Assembly (NCBI GenBank): GCA_965197545.1
Contig: CBDANJ010000008.1
Location: 186,001-250,000 of the forward strand
Direction: 5' to 3'
From: CATOSP01 sp965197545
Lineage (GTDB): Bacteria; Chloroflexota; Dehalococcoidia; Lucifugimonadales; UBA3495
DNA length: 64,000 nucleotides
Numbering within the stretch: the stretch's first letter is position 1; the number at the start of each line of letters is the position of its first letter. A program made the translations under genes and the position numbers. Positions 35,754-45,603 of the stretch are shown here, piece after piece. Under the pieces are notes generated by a model, which saw only the letters and a program-made list of their open reading frames with translations, was not told the DNA's origin and did no database searches.

Positions 35754-36464
35754 ATGACATCGGGAGATTACTCGCCAGGATTTTACCGGGAATACGCGCG
35801 ACAGTACGCCCAGGTTGCCGAGGAGTTCCGCCAGTCCGTTTACGTTAAAAGCTCCCACCCGAATTTGAAGCACGACTGGGACCTGTGGGACAGGCTATTT
35901 GAGCTTGCGCCAGGGAAACGCGGGCTGGACGCGGGCTGCGGAGCGGGAGCCCGCGACGTGCTCCATGCCTGCTCCCTAGGCTACGACGTAACCGGAGTCG
36001 ACGCCATAGAAGAGAATATCCAGGCGGCCCGCGACCTGCACCCAGAGATCGCCGACCGGGTACTCGTGGCGGACCTGGAACGACCGCTGCCCTTCCCGGA
36101 CGAGACTTTCGACTTTGTGGCTTGCAACGCGGTAATCCAGCACATCGCGCCGGAAATCGTGTATGCCACCGTATTGCCGGAGTTGGTCCGCGTCCTCCGT
36201 GACGGAGGGGCGCTCCAGATCATGTTTAAGAACGGGAGCGGCGTGGTCACGGTATTTGACAGGGACTATGGCACGGAACGCAGCTTTCAGCTCTACGAGG
36301 AAGAGGAAGTATTGAAGTCGCTGCAAGCGCGGGGGATGGAGTTGGTTCAAGCCCGTTCCCAGGACCAACTAGGCGGACTCATGTACTTCACCGACCCCAA
36401 GCCCGTTGACCACTGCGTCTTCTTCGCGCTCAAGGTCTCGCCTGTCTATGGCGGGCCTGCCTAA
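35754..36464 (+). CDS. Class I SAM-dependent methyltransferase
   Basis: 236 residues. Motif I is GLDAGCGAGARDV near residue 58, followed by GVDAIEENIQ (ribose-binding acid) and ADLERPLPFPDETFDFV. VRVLRDGGALQI is the post-II strand typical of ubiquinone/biotin-type methyltransferases. The substrate is unknown. Its last four bases overlap the end of the convergent hydrolase gene. Confidence 0.85.
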   Translation: MTSGDYSPGFYREYARQYAQVAEEFRQSVYVKSSHPNLKHDWDLWDRLFELAPGKRGLDAGCGAGARDVLHACSLGYDVTGVDAIEENIQAARDLHPEIADRVLVADLERPLPFPDETFDFVACNAVIQHIAPEIVYATVLPELVRVLRDGGALQIMFKNGSGVVTVFDRDYGTERSFQLYEEEEVLKSLQARGMELVQARSQDQLGGLMYFTDPKPVDHCVFFALKVSPVYGGPA

Positions 36465-37330
36465 CCCTCGCGCAGGAACTCCGAGATCAGCCGGGCCAAC
36501 TCCTGGGGTTTGTGGTACCCGATGTCGTGGATGGTGTCCGGCACCCAATGAACCCGCCCATTCTTGAGGTCTTTTTCCGCGGCGGCAACCATTATCTGCC
36601 TGCGCCGCGAGAATTCGGAGTTCGCCCGGTCAGGTCTGGGTCCGGCGGCCACGATGAGCGAGGGGCAGGACATCCTGGGCAAGATGGCCGAGGGAGGCTC
36701 GTTCCACATCGCCTGTAGTACCTGGTAGTGGTGGTCCGGGCGTAGGATATCTTGAATCTGGCCGTCTTCGTCCTCGTAGACCATCGTCTGGACGACTCGC
36801 TCCAATTCGTCCGACCAGCAGTCTGCGAGTTGGGTCCGCAGCCTTTCCAGGAATTCTTCGCGGTCGCCCGTGACATTCCTAGGCCGAAGAGTCTCGGAGA
36901 ACTCTTCCCATGTCCCGGTGGGCCAGAGGTGGCCGTTTAAGAACCCGCCGTCGATCATTACGATCCGGCTGACGCGCTCCGGCGCATAGGCCGCCAGCCC
37001 GCTGGCAACGTGACCTCCCCAGGAGTGGCCCAAGACCGCAGCTTGGCGTATCCCCAGATGGTCCATCAGTCCGCTCACGTCATTGGACAAGGTTGCCCAA
37101 TCGTACCCAGATGGGGCCTGGGTGGTCTGCCCGTGGCCGCGTTGGTCGGGCGCGACGATGCGGAAGTCGTTGCGAAGCAGCGGAGCGACTATGTCGTACC
37201 AGTGGGCCGAGGACGCCAAGCCGTGCAACGCCATTACCGGGGGGCCGTCCCCTCCCCAGTCCAGGTATCTCATGTTGATGTCGCCAAGCTCGACCCAGGC
37301 CTCGGTGGACCGGAATATGTGCGGGGTCAT
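36461..37330 (-). CDS. Alpha/beta hydrolase
   Basis: 289 residues. Oxyanion motif ALHGLAS near residue 34, DQRGHG near 62, nucleophile elbow GHSWGG with Ser103, and an MIDGGF segment after strand 6. The C-terminal VPDTIHDIGYHKP carries the likely catalytic histidine. The protein resembles epoxide hydrolase/haloalkane dehalogenase-type members in length. Its start overlaps the stop of ogt by 4 bp, so the two genes are coupled. Confidence 0.85.
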   Translation of the reverse strand: MTPHIFRSTEAWVELGDINMRYLDWGGDGPPVMALHGLASSAHWYDIVAPLLRNDFRIVAPDQRGHGQTTQAPSGYDWATLSNDVSGLMDHLGIRQAAVLGHSWGGHVASGLAAYAPERVSRIVMIDGGFLNGHLWPTGTWEEFSETLRPRNVTGDREEFLERLRTQLADCWSDELERVVQTMVYEDEDGQIQDILRPDHHYQVLQAMWNEPPSAILPRMSCPSLIVAAGPRPDRANSEFSRRRQIMVAAAEKDLKNGRVHWVPDTIHDIGYHKPQELARLISEFLREG

Positions 37331-37851
37331 GAGGTCGTGGTCCCCACGCTCCCGGCCTGCTCCATGTCCAGCAGCCGGGCCTTGACTCTCAGTCCCCCCG
37401 CGCCGTAACCCCGGAGGTCGCCGTTGCTGGCAATGACCCGGTGACAGGGGATAATCAGAGCGTAGCGGTTTTTCGCCATGGCCTGCCCTGCGGCCCGCGC
37501 CCCCCTGGGACTGCCAGCGGCTTCAGCCAGCCAAGAATAGCTCCGGGTCTCGCCGGGTGGAATCTCCCTGCACGCCGTCCAAGCGGCCCGGTAGAAATGG
37601 GGAACATCCGTCATGTCCAGCTTTACGGACTCCAGGGCCCGTGTTTCTCCCTCGAAGTACCGTTCCAGGCAGTCCCGGACGCCGGTAAACACCAAGGAGT
37701 CTTCGGTTGCGCCCTCTAACTCCGGGCCCAAGTCCTCCAAGGCTTCATCGGGAGTGGGTTTGAAACTTAGCCTTCTCAATCCCTTGCCGCTCCCCAGCAG
37801 TCCGATCCAGCCCATGCCCATGGGCAATATTTGGTAGCTGTATTCCATCAC
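37327..37851 (-). CDS. ogt: Methylated-DNA--protein-cysteine S-methyltransferase
   Basis: 174 residues. It repairs O6-alkylguanine by transferring the alkyl group to its own cysteine. The active site PCHRV has Cys136. YSWLAEAAGSPRGARAAGQA is the recognition-helix region, and the final GYGAGGLRVKARLLDME is standard. The N-terminal domain is short and lacks the zinc ligands of Ada. It shares a 4-bp overlap with the downstream hydrolase and starts 10 bp after the transglutaminase-like gene ends, so all may be one transcript. Confidence 0.93.
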   Translation of the reverse strand: MMEYSYQILPMGMGWIGLLGSGKGLRRLSFKPTPDEALEDLGPELEGATEDSLVFTGVRDCLERYFEGETRALESVKLDMTDVPHFYRAAWTACREIPPGETRSYSWLAEAAGSPRGARAAGQAMAKNRYALIIPCHRVIASNGDLRGYGAGGLRVKARLLDMEQAGSVGTTTS

Positions 37852-37861
37852 CCCAACCTCG

Positions 37862-40372
37862 TCAGATATTCCTGGGCCGCAGAATTCGCAGGAAGAGCGC
37901 CATGCGGAGGCTCAACCATGCTTGGGTCAGCTCCTCTCGCTGCGCTTCGTCCAACTCTTTGCGCCCGTAGATGCTGCGCACATAGTAATCGATGACAACC
38001 GAGACCGCTCCACGGTGGTCCGGAATGGTGTTAGACAACCGCTGGCGGTACTGGAACGGGGTCTGGTGCGAGGCCGGACCAACCGACGCCAACCTCCCCA
38101 GGGCCGCCATTCGCCGGAATGCGGTCTGAGGGTCGTCGGACGGGGTCATGAACTTTCGCCAGGCCAACCAGACTACGAAGCCCAGCAGGCCGGCCCCGGC
38201 AACACCGCCGGCGATCCACAAGAACATGGCGGCAAGTCGACCGCCCCAGGGGAGGGGCACCGTGCCAGGACTGTTGCCCGAAGTGTCCAGGAGGGTTTCG
38301 TCGCACTCCTCGAGCTCTTCCAAGCATTCTTCGTCGTCCAACGCTTCCGTCCCACCAACTTCCCCGGCCAATACTTCCTGAGGAACTGGCGGGGCCGGAA
38401 CCGGGAGCGACCTGCCGGGAGTCGGCTCGAATGGAATCCATCCGTAGTCCGGCATATAGACTTCCAGCCAACCGTGGCTGTGGCTGTCGGTGACCACGTA
38501 TATGCCCTGGTCCTTCGCTTTGTCGCCGGTGGTGTACCCCGTAACGAACCGGGCGGGAATGTCTATCGAACGCAGCATCACGGTCATGGCGGAAGAGAAA
38601 TACTCGCTGTAGCCTTCGCCCAGGGTGAACAGAAAATGGTCCACTCCGTCGGCATCGAACGGGGGAGGCTCAACCTCCAGAGTATAGGGAAGACCGGATA
38701 GGTAAAACTCCAGGGCTTTAGCCTTGTCGTAAGGGGTATCCGCCCCGGCAGTCAATTGCAGGGCCAGGTCCCTGACCCGGTCCGGTAGCTCATCGTCGAG
38801 CTGGGTGTACCGTTCCACGACGTAAGTGGGGTAGTCGGTCCCGGCGCGTCTAAGTTCGCTCGCCGTGGCTATCGACACGGAGGACATGATCTCGTAGCTG
38901 TCCAGAGCCTTGATTTCGCGTCCCGTGCTCTGGACGGACAGAATGTCGGGCCTCGCGGGCAGGACCTCGGCAAGTACCACGCGGTCCACGCTCCCTCGGC
39001 TTCGGACGCTTTCCACCAACCGAAACTCATCCGGCAGCCGGGACGCCAGGGACGAGTCGCTGACCGACTCGCCGCCCAGGGCAAGGGTCTGCCGCAGGAT
39101 CGCTGCGGTATCCGCCAACTTTGGAGACAGCGCCCTTCCATTTCCCGCGCCTTGCATGTCCAGGGCGTAGGTGGGGGAGTCGTAAGTCTCCAGGCGCACG
39201 TCACGATCGATTCCGATCACTTGGTCGCCTGCAAAGAGGGTCCTGGAGTCATAGTTGGGAGTAACCGTGTAGCTGATATCGAAACGGCTAAGGTAGGGCT
39301 GCGGGACAGATACCGCGGGTGCCCAATCGTTGGGTTTCAGCGTGGTCTCGTCGGAGATCCATCCCTTCGGCGTGTATGTGCTATAGGAGCGGGCTTTCCA
39401 ATATAGAGGGACTTCCGACTCGACAAACAATACCTGGGCCTTGGTGGGGTGAATCGTGCCCTGGAAAGCCATTACGTCGCCCCAAATCCGGTAGCCCAGA
39501 GGCTTACGGGCGGGAAGGCCGGCAAACAGGCGGTTGAAATCGTCCTCCCAGCCTCTGATGGGAGTCCGGAATAATTCGTAAGCGTCGTTGGCTGGCCCGT
39601 ACTTTCCCCCTACAGGCAACAGAAAGGCGAGAAGCAGGACGGCCATGGCAAGGATAAAGCTGTCGCTCAATGACAGAGCGCTCAAATGTCCGTCATAAGA
39701 CACCTGGCGGGCTTCCCAATCACGGCGCCTCCGCACCGACTGGACCCTCGCCACCAACAAGAAGGCGGTGAACAAGAAAAGACCAAGCTGCACACTGGCA
39801 TTGGGGGGAAGGTAGGTCAGGTTGGACATGATTCCCGCCCCGCCAAGGATAAACACGCCCCAGAAGTTCCGGTACCGGACGAAGACCCAGGTTGCCAGGT
39901 AACCGCAAAGCCAGGTCGCCACCAGGAGACCGAAAGCGAAGGGCACGGCGTCGATGTTGATCGACCCCGTCTTCGCCGCCTCATACCAGAGTAGCAACCG
40001 GTCCCAAAGCTGGTCCGCGCTCGTGACCTGCACCGACCGGGACACCAGGTCGGTTAGCCGCCACACGATCACCAGCAGTCCCAGGGCCAGCCCTAAAGGC
40101 AAGACCAACACGGCCCAGAGCGGCACTCGGGCCAGGAACAGGCCCGCCACCATCGCGATGAGGAGCACTCCAGCCAGGTTGGGCGTGTCCACCCAGTCGG
40201 CCTGCTCCACCGAGTAGATGACTACCAACAGATTCAGCGTCAGAAGCACTAGCGCGGCCCAGCCGTCGGACGGGCGGAAATACCTGATCACTGCGAGAGC
40301 GGCGTTTCCCAGACCATCAACGTTGACCCGCTGACCTTCCGCGGCTGGCGCGATTGCGCCGTTGGGCGTCAT
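37862..40372 (-). CDS. TgpA-type membrane transglutaminase-like protein with Ser at the nucleophile position
   Basis: 836 residues. The first ~260 residues form about eight membrane helices (for example LVLLTLNLLVVIYSV and WAVLVLPLGLALGLLVIVW). An extracytoplasmic region follows, then a transglutaminase-core domain: EGYSEYFSSAMTVMLRSIDI, PARFVTGY, HGWLEVYMPDYGWIPFEPTP. Active members have Cys in GYCEYFAS; here it is Ser589 (38606-38608). Histidine and the acidic residue are kept. One more helix and a DUF4129-like cytoplasmic tail close the protein. Last gene of the MoxR-DUF58 operon, overlapping the DUF58 gene by 4 bp. Such operons are linked to cell-envelope or protein processing, but the role is unproven. 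Confidence 0.88.
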   Translation of the reverse strand: MTPNGAIAPAAEGQRVNVDGLGNAALAVIRYFRPSDGWAALVLLTLNLLVVIYSVEQADWVDTPNLAGVLLIAMVAGLFLARVPLWAVLVLPLGLALGLLVIVWRLTDLVSRSVQVTSADQLWDRLLLWYEAAKTGSINIDAVPFAFGLLVATWLCGYLATWVFVRYRNFWGVFILGGAGIMSNLTYLPPNASVQLGLFLFTAFLLVARVQSVRRRRDWEARQVSYDGHLSALSLSDSFILAMAVLLLAFLLPVGGKYGPANDAYELFRTPIRGWEDDFNRLFAGLPARKPLGYRIWGDVMAFQGTIHPTKAQVLFVESEVPLYWKARSYSTYTPKGWISDETTLKPNDWAPAVSVPQPYLSRFDISYTVTPNYDSRTLFAGDQVIGIDRDVRLETYDSPTYALDMQGAGNGRALSPKLADTAAILRQTLALGGESVSDSSLASRLPDEFRLVESVRSRGSVDRVVLAEVLPARPDILSVQSTGREIKALDSYEIMSSVSIATASELRRAGTDYPTYVVERYTQLDDELPDRVRDLALQLTAGADTPYDKAKALEFYLSGLPYTLEVEPPPFDADGVDHFLFTLGEGYSEYFSSAMTVMLRSIDIPARFVTGYTTGDKAKDQGIYVVTDSHSHGWLEVYMPDYGWIPFEPTPGRSLPVPAPPVPQEVLAGEVGGTEALDDEECLEELEECDETLLDTSGNSPGTVPLPWGGRLAAMFLWIAGGVAGAGLLGFVVWLAWRKFMTPSDDPQTAFRRMAALGRLASVGPASHQTPFQYRQRLSNTIPDHRGAVSVVIDYYVRSIYGRKELDEAQREELTQAWLSLRMALFLRILRPRNI

Positions 40373-41628
40373 CGGACCGCCTCCTCAGACCGCCCCGCAT
40401 GGGCTAGGTCTGGGTTCGGTTCGGCCCGGCCCAACGGGAAACGCAGGGCCTCGTTGACGGACTGCCCCCTGCGCACGGCATAGGTGGGTATCTCGTTGGC
40501 AAACAGAAAGTCCAGCGACACGCCTATCCCGGTGGGGGCCCCGAAGTCCTCCCGGTCGATCATCACAACCGACACGGCCACTCCATGACGCCTCAGGTTG
40601 CTCAGAGCCGATATCCAATCGGAACGGGCGGAAGACGTGACCACGGTCACGGTGTTGAACCGGCTCAGATGAGGCTGGAGGTCGTAGAGAAACCGCTCCA
40701 GCAGCGTGTTGCCCTGGGCCCGGACCTCGGCCAGGGCTTCCATGAGCCGGCCCAGGTGTTCGGGGTTGCTGTCGGGACGGAGGACATGATGGCTGTCTCC
40801 GTTGGTGGCCAAGCCCACGGGCATGTCGAGGTCTACAAGCCGTTGAACGAGTGACGCCGCGACGGTCACCGATAGCTCCTCGGTATTGTCGCCGTCCCCG
40901 CCGCCGGGAACGTGGGAGCCCGCGTTCATGTCCATGACTACCCAGGCGTCGGCGGACATACCCAGGTCAAATTCCTTGACCATCAAAGTGTTCATCCGCG
41001 CCGTGTAGGGCCAATGAATCCGCCGGAGACTATCCCCGTGTGCGTACTCCCTTACCGAAGACACGTCCGTAGTGATCTGGTTCACGTGCCTGGTGGCGCG
41101 GCTGTCGCTGGGCAGTCCGGCGAAGCGGACGTCGAGGTCCGGCAAGGGCTCGGAGGCGGGCAAGACCATGAAAGGTTGCGGCTCAAGGAACCGGCGTCTC
41201 AGCTTGAACACTCCCAAGGGGTCCTGGCTTGTCACTTCGACTTCCCCGACGTGATACAACCCGCGCCTGTTGAGGTACGTTTCAGTGCGCCAGGTGCGGC
41301 TCTGGTCTCTGACCAACGCCAGGCCGCGGCCAGTGGTAGGCCCGGGTAGGTCCGTGTACTCCACGACCTCCAGCCACGACTTGGGGAGGCGGTTTCGGTT
41401 GAGGATTGTGACCCTGCCTTCCAGATAATCGCCTACCTGTCCCCTGGTGGCCGTGCGCGTCAGTTGGAGTTCGAGACCGCGCAGGCTGACCCAGGCCCAG
41501 GCAAACCCGATGGCGATGAGGAGCAGGATCGCATACAGGAACCGGAAGAAGAACTCAAACCCCGTACCGAAGGTGTAGAAGGTCACCACCGCCAACAGAG
41601 CTAGAACACCAATCGCTCTCTTGCTCAT
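40369..41628 (-). CDS. DUF58 protein
   Basis: 419 residues. Two N-terminal membrane helices (GVLALLAVVTFYTFGTGF and FLYAILLLIAIGFAWAWVS) precede a beta-rich domain and the DUF58 signature (SVREYAHGDSLRRIHWPYTA, then MVKEF), where the R-x-I-x-W pattern is diagnostic. The C-terminal part is von Willebrand A-like (AWVVMDMNAGSH as a degenerate metal site). DUF58 proteins are thought to be clients or partners of MoxR ATPases. It lies between moxR-type and transglutaminase-like genes with a 4-bp overlap to the latter. Confidence 0.92.
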   Translation of the reverse strand: MSKRAIGVLALLAVVTFYTFGTGFEFFFRFLYAILLLIAIGFAWAWVSLRGLELQLTRTATRGQVGDYLEGRVTILNRNRLPKSWLEVVEYTDLPGPTTGRGLALVRDQSRTWRTETYLNRRGLYHVGEVEVTSQDPLGVFKLRRRFLEPQPFMVLPASEPLPDLDVRFAGLPSDSRATRHVNQITTDVSSVREYAHGDSLRRIHWPYTARMNTLMVKEFDLGMSADAWVVMDMNAGSHVPGGGDGDNTEELSVTVAASLVQRLVDLDMPVGLATNGDSHHVLRPDSNPEHLGRLMEALAEVRAQGNTLLERFLYDLQPHLSRFNTVTVVTSSARSDWISALSNLRRHGVAVSVVMIDREDFGAPTGIGVSLDFLFANEIPTYAVRRGQSVNEALRFPLGRAEPNPDLAHAGRSEEAVR

Positions 41629-41654
41629 CGCTTCCGTGGTCCCCGGAGGGTGCG

Positions 41655-42644
41655 CTAGCGGGTTGCCCCGGGCACCGCTACGGAATTGAGCAGGTCAGCC
41701 ACGACGTCCGTGGTCCTTACGCCCCGCATCCTGGCGGAGGGGGAGAGAATTATCCGGTGAGCGATAATAGGGACCCCCAAGGCTTTGACATCATCCGGGA
41801 TTACGTAGTCCCGTTCCAGCAGGAGGGCGGTGGCCCGGGCGGCGCGGAATAGTCCGAGCGATGCCCTGGGAGACGCGCCCAAGGCCACGTCACGATGGTT
41901 GCGGGTTGCCTCCGTCAGGCTAACGATGTACTCGCGGACGGCCCGGTCGACGTACACTTCTGAGCAAGCGTTCTGGAGGCTGATAATATCCTGGGGAGTC
42001 GCGGCGGCTTCCAGGTTTTCGATGGGGTGCACCTGTTCCTGTTGGTCGATCACCGAAATCTCTTCGTCGAAGGCCGGGTAACCGATACTGATGCGCATCA
42101 GAAACCGGTCTAGCTGGGCTTCGGGAAGAGGGAATGTGCCTTCGTACTCGATGGGATTCTGTGTTGCGATGACAACGAAGGGGTGCTGCAGGTAGTGGGT
42201 TGCGCCGTCGACGGTGACTTGCAATTCCTCCATGGCTTCCAGCAGAGCCGATTGAGTCTTGGGAGTGGCCCGGTTGATCTCGTCGGCCAACACCACTTCA
42301 GACATGATCGGACCGGGACGGAACTCAAATTGCCCGGTAGCCTGGTTGTACACGGAAAGCCCGGCGATGTCACTGGGCAGCAGGTCGGGAGTGAACTGGA
42401 TGCGCCGGAACTGGCAGCCAATGGACGTAGCCAGGCTCTTGGCCAGCATCGTCTTGCCCACGCCGGGCACGTCCTCGACCAATAGGTGACCTCTGGCCAT
42501 GAGGGCGGCTAGGGCCTGCTCGATGACCGCGGTCTTGCCCACGATCACCCTGGATACATTCTCGATGATTCGCCGCGCGATGAGAGTTGGGGAGGCGGTT
42601 TCCTGCAAAGGTTCCCTCCTGGATTTGGCCTCCGTCGAGGCCAA
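41655..42644 (-). CDS. MoxR-family AAA+ ATPase
   Basis: 329 residues. Walker A VPGVGKT at residues 60-65, Walker B VLADEINRATPKTQSALLEA near 130 and sensor 1 VIATQNPIEYEGTFPLPEAQ near 160 are all canonical MoxR. MoxR ATPases act as chaperones that load cofactors into, or mature, partner proteins with von Willebrand A domains. First gene of a three-gene operon (MoxR, DUF58, TgpA-like) in the standard order. It is divergent from the thioredoxin-lipoprotein genes. Confidence 0.95.
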   Translation of the reverse strand: MASTEAKSRREPLQETASPTLIARRIIENVSRVIVGKTAVIEQALAALMARGHLLVEDVPGVGKTMLAKSLATSIGCQFRRIQFTPDLLPSDIAGLSVYNQATGQFEFRPGPIMSEVVLADEINRATPKTQSALLEAMEELQVTVDGATHYLQHPFVVIATQNPIEYEGTFPLPEAQLDRFLMRISIGYPAFDEEISVIDQQEQVHPIENLEAAATPQDIISLQNACSEVYVDRAVREYIVSLTEATRNHRDVALGASPRASLGLFRAARATALLLERDYVIPDDVKALGVPIIAHRIILSPSARMRGVRTTDVVADLLNSVAVPGATR

Positions 42645-42794
42645 CGCGTAATCTTGAGTTTACCACAGCCGAACCACGTGGGCGCAACCGGAGTGATCTT
42701 TTCCGGCATCCAAGATAGTCCGCTTGCATCCGCTGGCAATTGGTCCGCATCCAATCATTGTCAGTAATCGTAGGCATTGCTGAATAAGATACAG

Positions 42795-44429
42795 ATGGGA
42801 GGCAAACGCACAGTGGACCAGACCGCGAAGACACGCACCGGTTTTTTCCGCATGGCATGGGTCCCCGTCCTATTTATCCTGGTCATAGGTCCGGTCCTGT
42901 TAGCGTGCGGAATGGGGCCGCCGGAGCCCGCATCGGAAGCATCTCAACCCCCAGCCAATAATCAACCAGTACCGGCGGCGGAAACCGCTGCAACGGCCCC
43001 TCCCGCCAAGTCGGAAAGTATGACCGACGGTACCCCAGTCGTTGTGCCTAAGCCCGATGAGGGAGGTCCATCAAAGGAAGAGTTGGCGGCGGTATTTTCC
43101 GCCGACGTTACCAAGGCGCCCGCCGCAGCAGACCGTCCGTCCAGTGACACCGCCAGCGGCTCACAGGTCCCGTCTGTGCCCGTCAAGACATCACAAGCAC
43201 AACCCACGGCGGCTATCACACCGAAGACGGCAGCCTCTCCCGAACCGGCCCAGGACCAGGCCACCCGGATTCATGAAGTAGTCGAAAGCACGATTGCTCC
43301 CGCGCCAACCGAAGCGCCAACGGCCACTCTCGTACCAACGCCCACAGCCGCTCCGGCCTCCACGCCCCGTCCTTCCGGCGGCGGAACGAAGGGCGGTCTG
43401 GCCGCCGAGCTAAAGGGAATCCAAGCTTGGATTAACAGCGACCCGCTGACCATAGACGGTCTGCAAGGTAAAGTGGTCCTGATCGACTTCTGGACATATA
43501 CCTGCATCAACTGCATCCGCACGCTGCCCTATCTGAAAGAATGGCACGCCAAGTACCAGGACGACGGGTTGGTCATCATCGGAGTCCACACACCGGAGTT
43601 CGAGTTTGAGAAAGACTTGGACAACGTGGTGAAGGCCACCCGCGATTACGGGGTCGAATGGGCAGTCGCCCAGGACAATGACTTCAGGACCTGGCGGGCG
43701 TATGCCAACCGCTACTGGCCCGCCAAATATTTGATCGACCACGAGGGAATTGTCCGGTATACCCACTTCGGCGAAGGCCAGTATGCCGAGACCGAACTAA
43801 AGATACGCGAGCTGCTGGAAGGGGCGGGCACTGACCTGGCCGCCGATCCCTTTAACATGCCCCTTGACCAGAACCGGGACCAGACTTACCTGAATAGCAG
43901 GGGAGCCAAGGTGACCCGCGAGCTGTACGCGGGTTACCAGAGAGCGCTCAGCTCATACCGCGCCGGACATGGCGTTTACGTTGGCCAGCTCGAATACTAC
44001 CGGACGCCGGATGAGCCCACGGAACTGATGATTCCAGACGAAGTTCAACCGCACAAAATGTACTTCAACGGACTCTGGACGAGTGAATCGGAGAACGCGA
44101 AGCACGCTAGGGCCTCACAGGACTACGAGGACTTCCTGGAAGTGGTCTATTCGGCGCGCAGCGTAAACGCCGTCCTTACGTCGGATTCCGGTGAACCGTA
44201 CAGGGTCCAGATCACCCAGGATGGCGAATTCCTCACCGAAGATAACAAAGGCGCGGACGTTATCATCGGGGAAGACGGAGAGAGCTATATACTGGTGACC
44301 GAACCCAAGATGTACCGGGTGATTGAAAACCCGACCTACGTTGAAGACCGGAATCTACGTATGGCCTCGGACTCAGAAAACTTCGGCCTGTTCGCCTTTA
44401 CATTCGTGGTCTACGAGAGCGGGGCGTGA
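42795..44429 (+). CDS. Thioredoxin-fold lipoprotein 1 (TlpA/DipZ C-terminal type)
   Basis: About 544 residues. The start is ambiguous: ATG at 42795, or GTG at 42813 behind GGGAGGC. A membrane segment ends in a lipobox (LVIGPVLLAC, near residue 40). A ~160-residue Pro/Ala/Thr linker follows. The thioredoxin domain has DFWTYTCINCIRTLPYLKEW with the redox Cys pair near residues 237 and 240, then VHTPEFEFEK and WPAKYLIDHEG. The C-terminal ~180 residues match the extra beta domain seen in DipZ proteins, but the CcdA membrane part is absent. The pair of Cys probably receives electrons from a separate CcdA/DsbD-type protein. It overlaps the next, homologous gene. Confidence 0.88.
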   Translation: MGGKRTVDQTAKTRTGFFRMAWVPVLFILVIGPVLLACGMGPPEPASEASQPPANNQPVPAAETAATAPPAKSESMTDGTPVVVPKPDEGGPSKEELAAVFSADVTKAPAAADRPSSDTASGSQVPSVPVKTSQAQPTAAITPKTAASPEPAQDQATRIHEVVESTIAPAPTEAPTATLVPTPTAAPASTPRPSGGGTKGGLAAELKGIQAWINSDPLTIDGLQGKVVLIDFWTYTCINCIRTLPYLKEWHAKYQDDGLVIIGVHTPEFEFEKDLDNVVKATRDYGVEWAVAQDNDFRTWRAYANRYWPAKYLIDHEGIVRYTHFGEGQYAETELKIRELLEGAGTDLAADPFNMPLDQNRDQTYLNSRGAKVTRELYAGYQRALSSYRAGHGVYVGQLEYYRTPDEPTELMIPDEVQPHKMYFNGLWTSESENAKHARASQDYEDFLEVVYSARSVNAVLTSDSGEPYRVQITQDGEFLTEDNKGADVIIGEDGESYILVTEPKMYRVIENPTYVEDRNLRMASDSENFGLFAFTFVVYESGA

Positions 44430-45601
44430 TGTTCCAAGGGGCTAAAGCAATGCGCGGGTTGTGGATATCCCTGCTGGGAGCGCTGGTGATTGTCGCGTCC
44501 CTGGGTTGCGCCGCTGCCGCCAGCAACCCGCAGACCGATGCCGAGACCAGGGTCGAGCCCGTGGTCCAGGCCGGAGGCACAGTGGGCGGTTGGGCCGCCG
44601 ATTTCCAGGGTATCTCCAATTGGATTAACTCCGAGCCTTTGACCCTGACCGGCCTCCAGGGCAAGGTGGTCCTGGTAGACTTCTGGACCTACACCTGCGT
44701 CAATTGCATACGCACCCTGCCCTACCTGAAGGAATGGCACGCAAAATACGCTGACAAGGGCCTGGTCATCGTGGGAGTCCACTCGCCGGAGTTCGAGTTC
44801 GAGAAGGTGACCGAGAACGTCATCCAGGCCAGCGATTCGTTCGGCTTGGAATACGCCATCGCCCAGGACAACGATTTTGCCACGTGGCGGGCTTACTCGA
44901 ACAACGCCTGGCCCGCAAAGTACATCATCGACAAGGACGGCGTCGTCAGCTACAAGCACCTCGGAGAGGGCGCTTACGGCGCAACCGAGAAAGTCATACG
45001 AAAGCTGCTGGAGAAGGCGGGAGCCGACCTGTCCGGGATTCCAGCCAGCGACGCGGCGGAACCGAAGTTTGTTTCGGCTGCAAGGGGCATGTCCGGCGGC
45101 GTCACCCGGGAGCTGTACGGCGGTTACCGGCGCAACCGGTCGATGGTGGGCCTCTACGTCATTCAACCCGAATATTACGAGGGCGCCGACCGGATAGTCG
45201 AGTACGCGGACCCTGGAGACTACCTCAACCAGCACATGTACTTGCAAGGGCTTTGGTTTAACGGACAGGAGGAGTTGCGACATGCCCGCGCAACGGAGAA
45301 TTACGAGGACTACATCGGCCTCGAGTTTTCAGGCACATCTGTCAACGCCGTCGTGAACCCGGAACGCACCGAATCCTTCGAGGTCCAAGTAACCCTGGAC
45401 GGCCGTCCTCTCCGAGCGGAAGAAGCCGGAACAGACATGGTCATTACCGATGACCGGAGTTACTTTAGGGTGGACGAAGGCCGGTTATACGAAGTGGTCG
45501 CCCTGCCTGAATACGGCGTCCACGAGTTGAAGCTCAGTTCCAACTCCGACGACTTCTCCCTTTTCGCGTTTACTTTTGGAGCGTACCCGGAAGGACCTTA
45601 G
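44429..45601 (+). CDS. Thioredoxin-fold lipoprotein 2, paralogue of the preceding gene
   Basis: About 390 residues. The ATG at 44429 overlaps the previous stop (TGATG); ATG at 44450, behind AAGGGG, is also possible and gives a tighter signal peptide (LWISLLGALVIVASLGC). The thioredoxin region DFWTYTCVNCIRTLPYLKEW and WPAKYIIDKDG is nearly identical to lipoprotein 1, and the C-terminal domain (HMYLQGLWFNGQEELRHARA) also aligns. It lacks the long Pro/Thr linker. The two genes come from a tandem duplication in which mainly linker length changed. A role in disulfide reduction or cytochrome maturation outside the membrane is inferred. Confidence 0.9.
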   Translation: MFQGAKAMRGLWISLLGALVIVASLGCAAAASNPQTDAETRVEPVVQAGGTVGGWAADFQGISNWINSEPLTLTGLQGKVVLVDFWTYTCVNCIRTLPYLKEWHAKYADKGLVIVGVHSPEFEFEKVTENVIQASDSFGLEYAIAQDNDFATWRAYSNNAWPAKYIIDKDGVVSYKHLGEGAYGATEKVIRKLLEKAGADLSGIPASDAAEPKFVSAARGMSGGVTRELYGGYRRNRSMVGLYVIQPEYYEGADRIVEYADPGDYLNQHMYLQGLWFNGQEELRHARATENYEDYIGLEFSGTSVNAVVNPERTESFEVQVTLDGRPLRAEEAGTDMVITDDRSYFRVDEGRLYEVVALPEYGVHELKLSSNSDDFSLFAFTFGAYPEGP

Positions 45602-45603
45602 CC

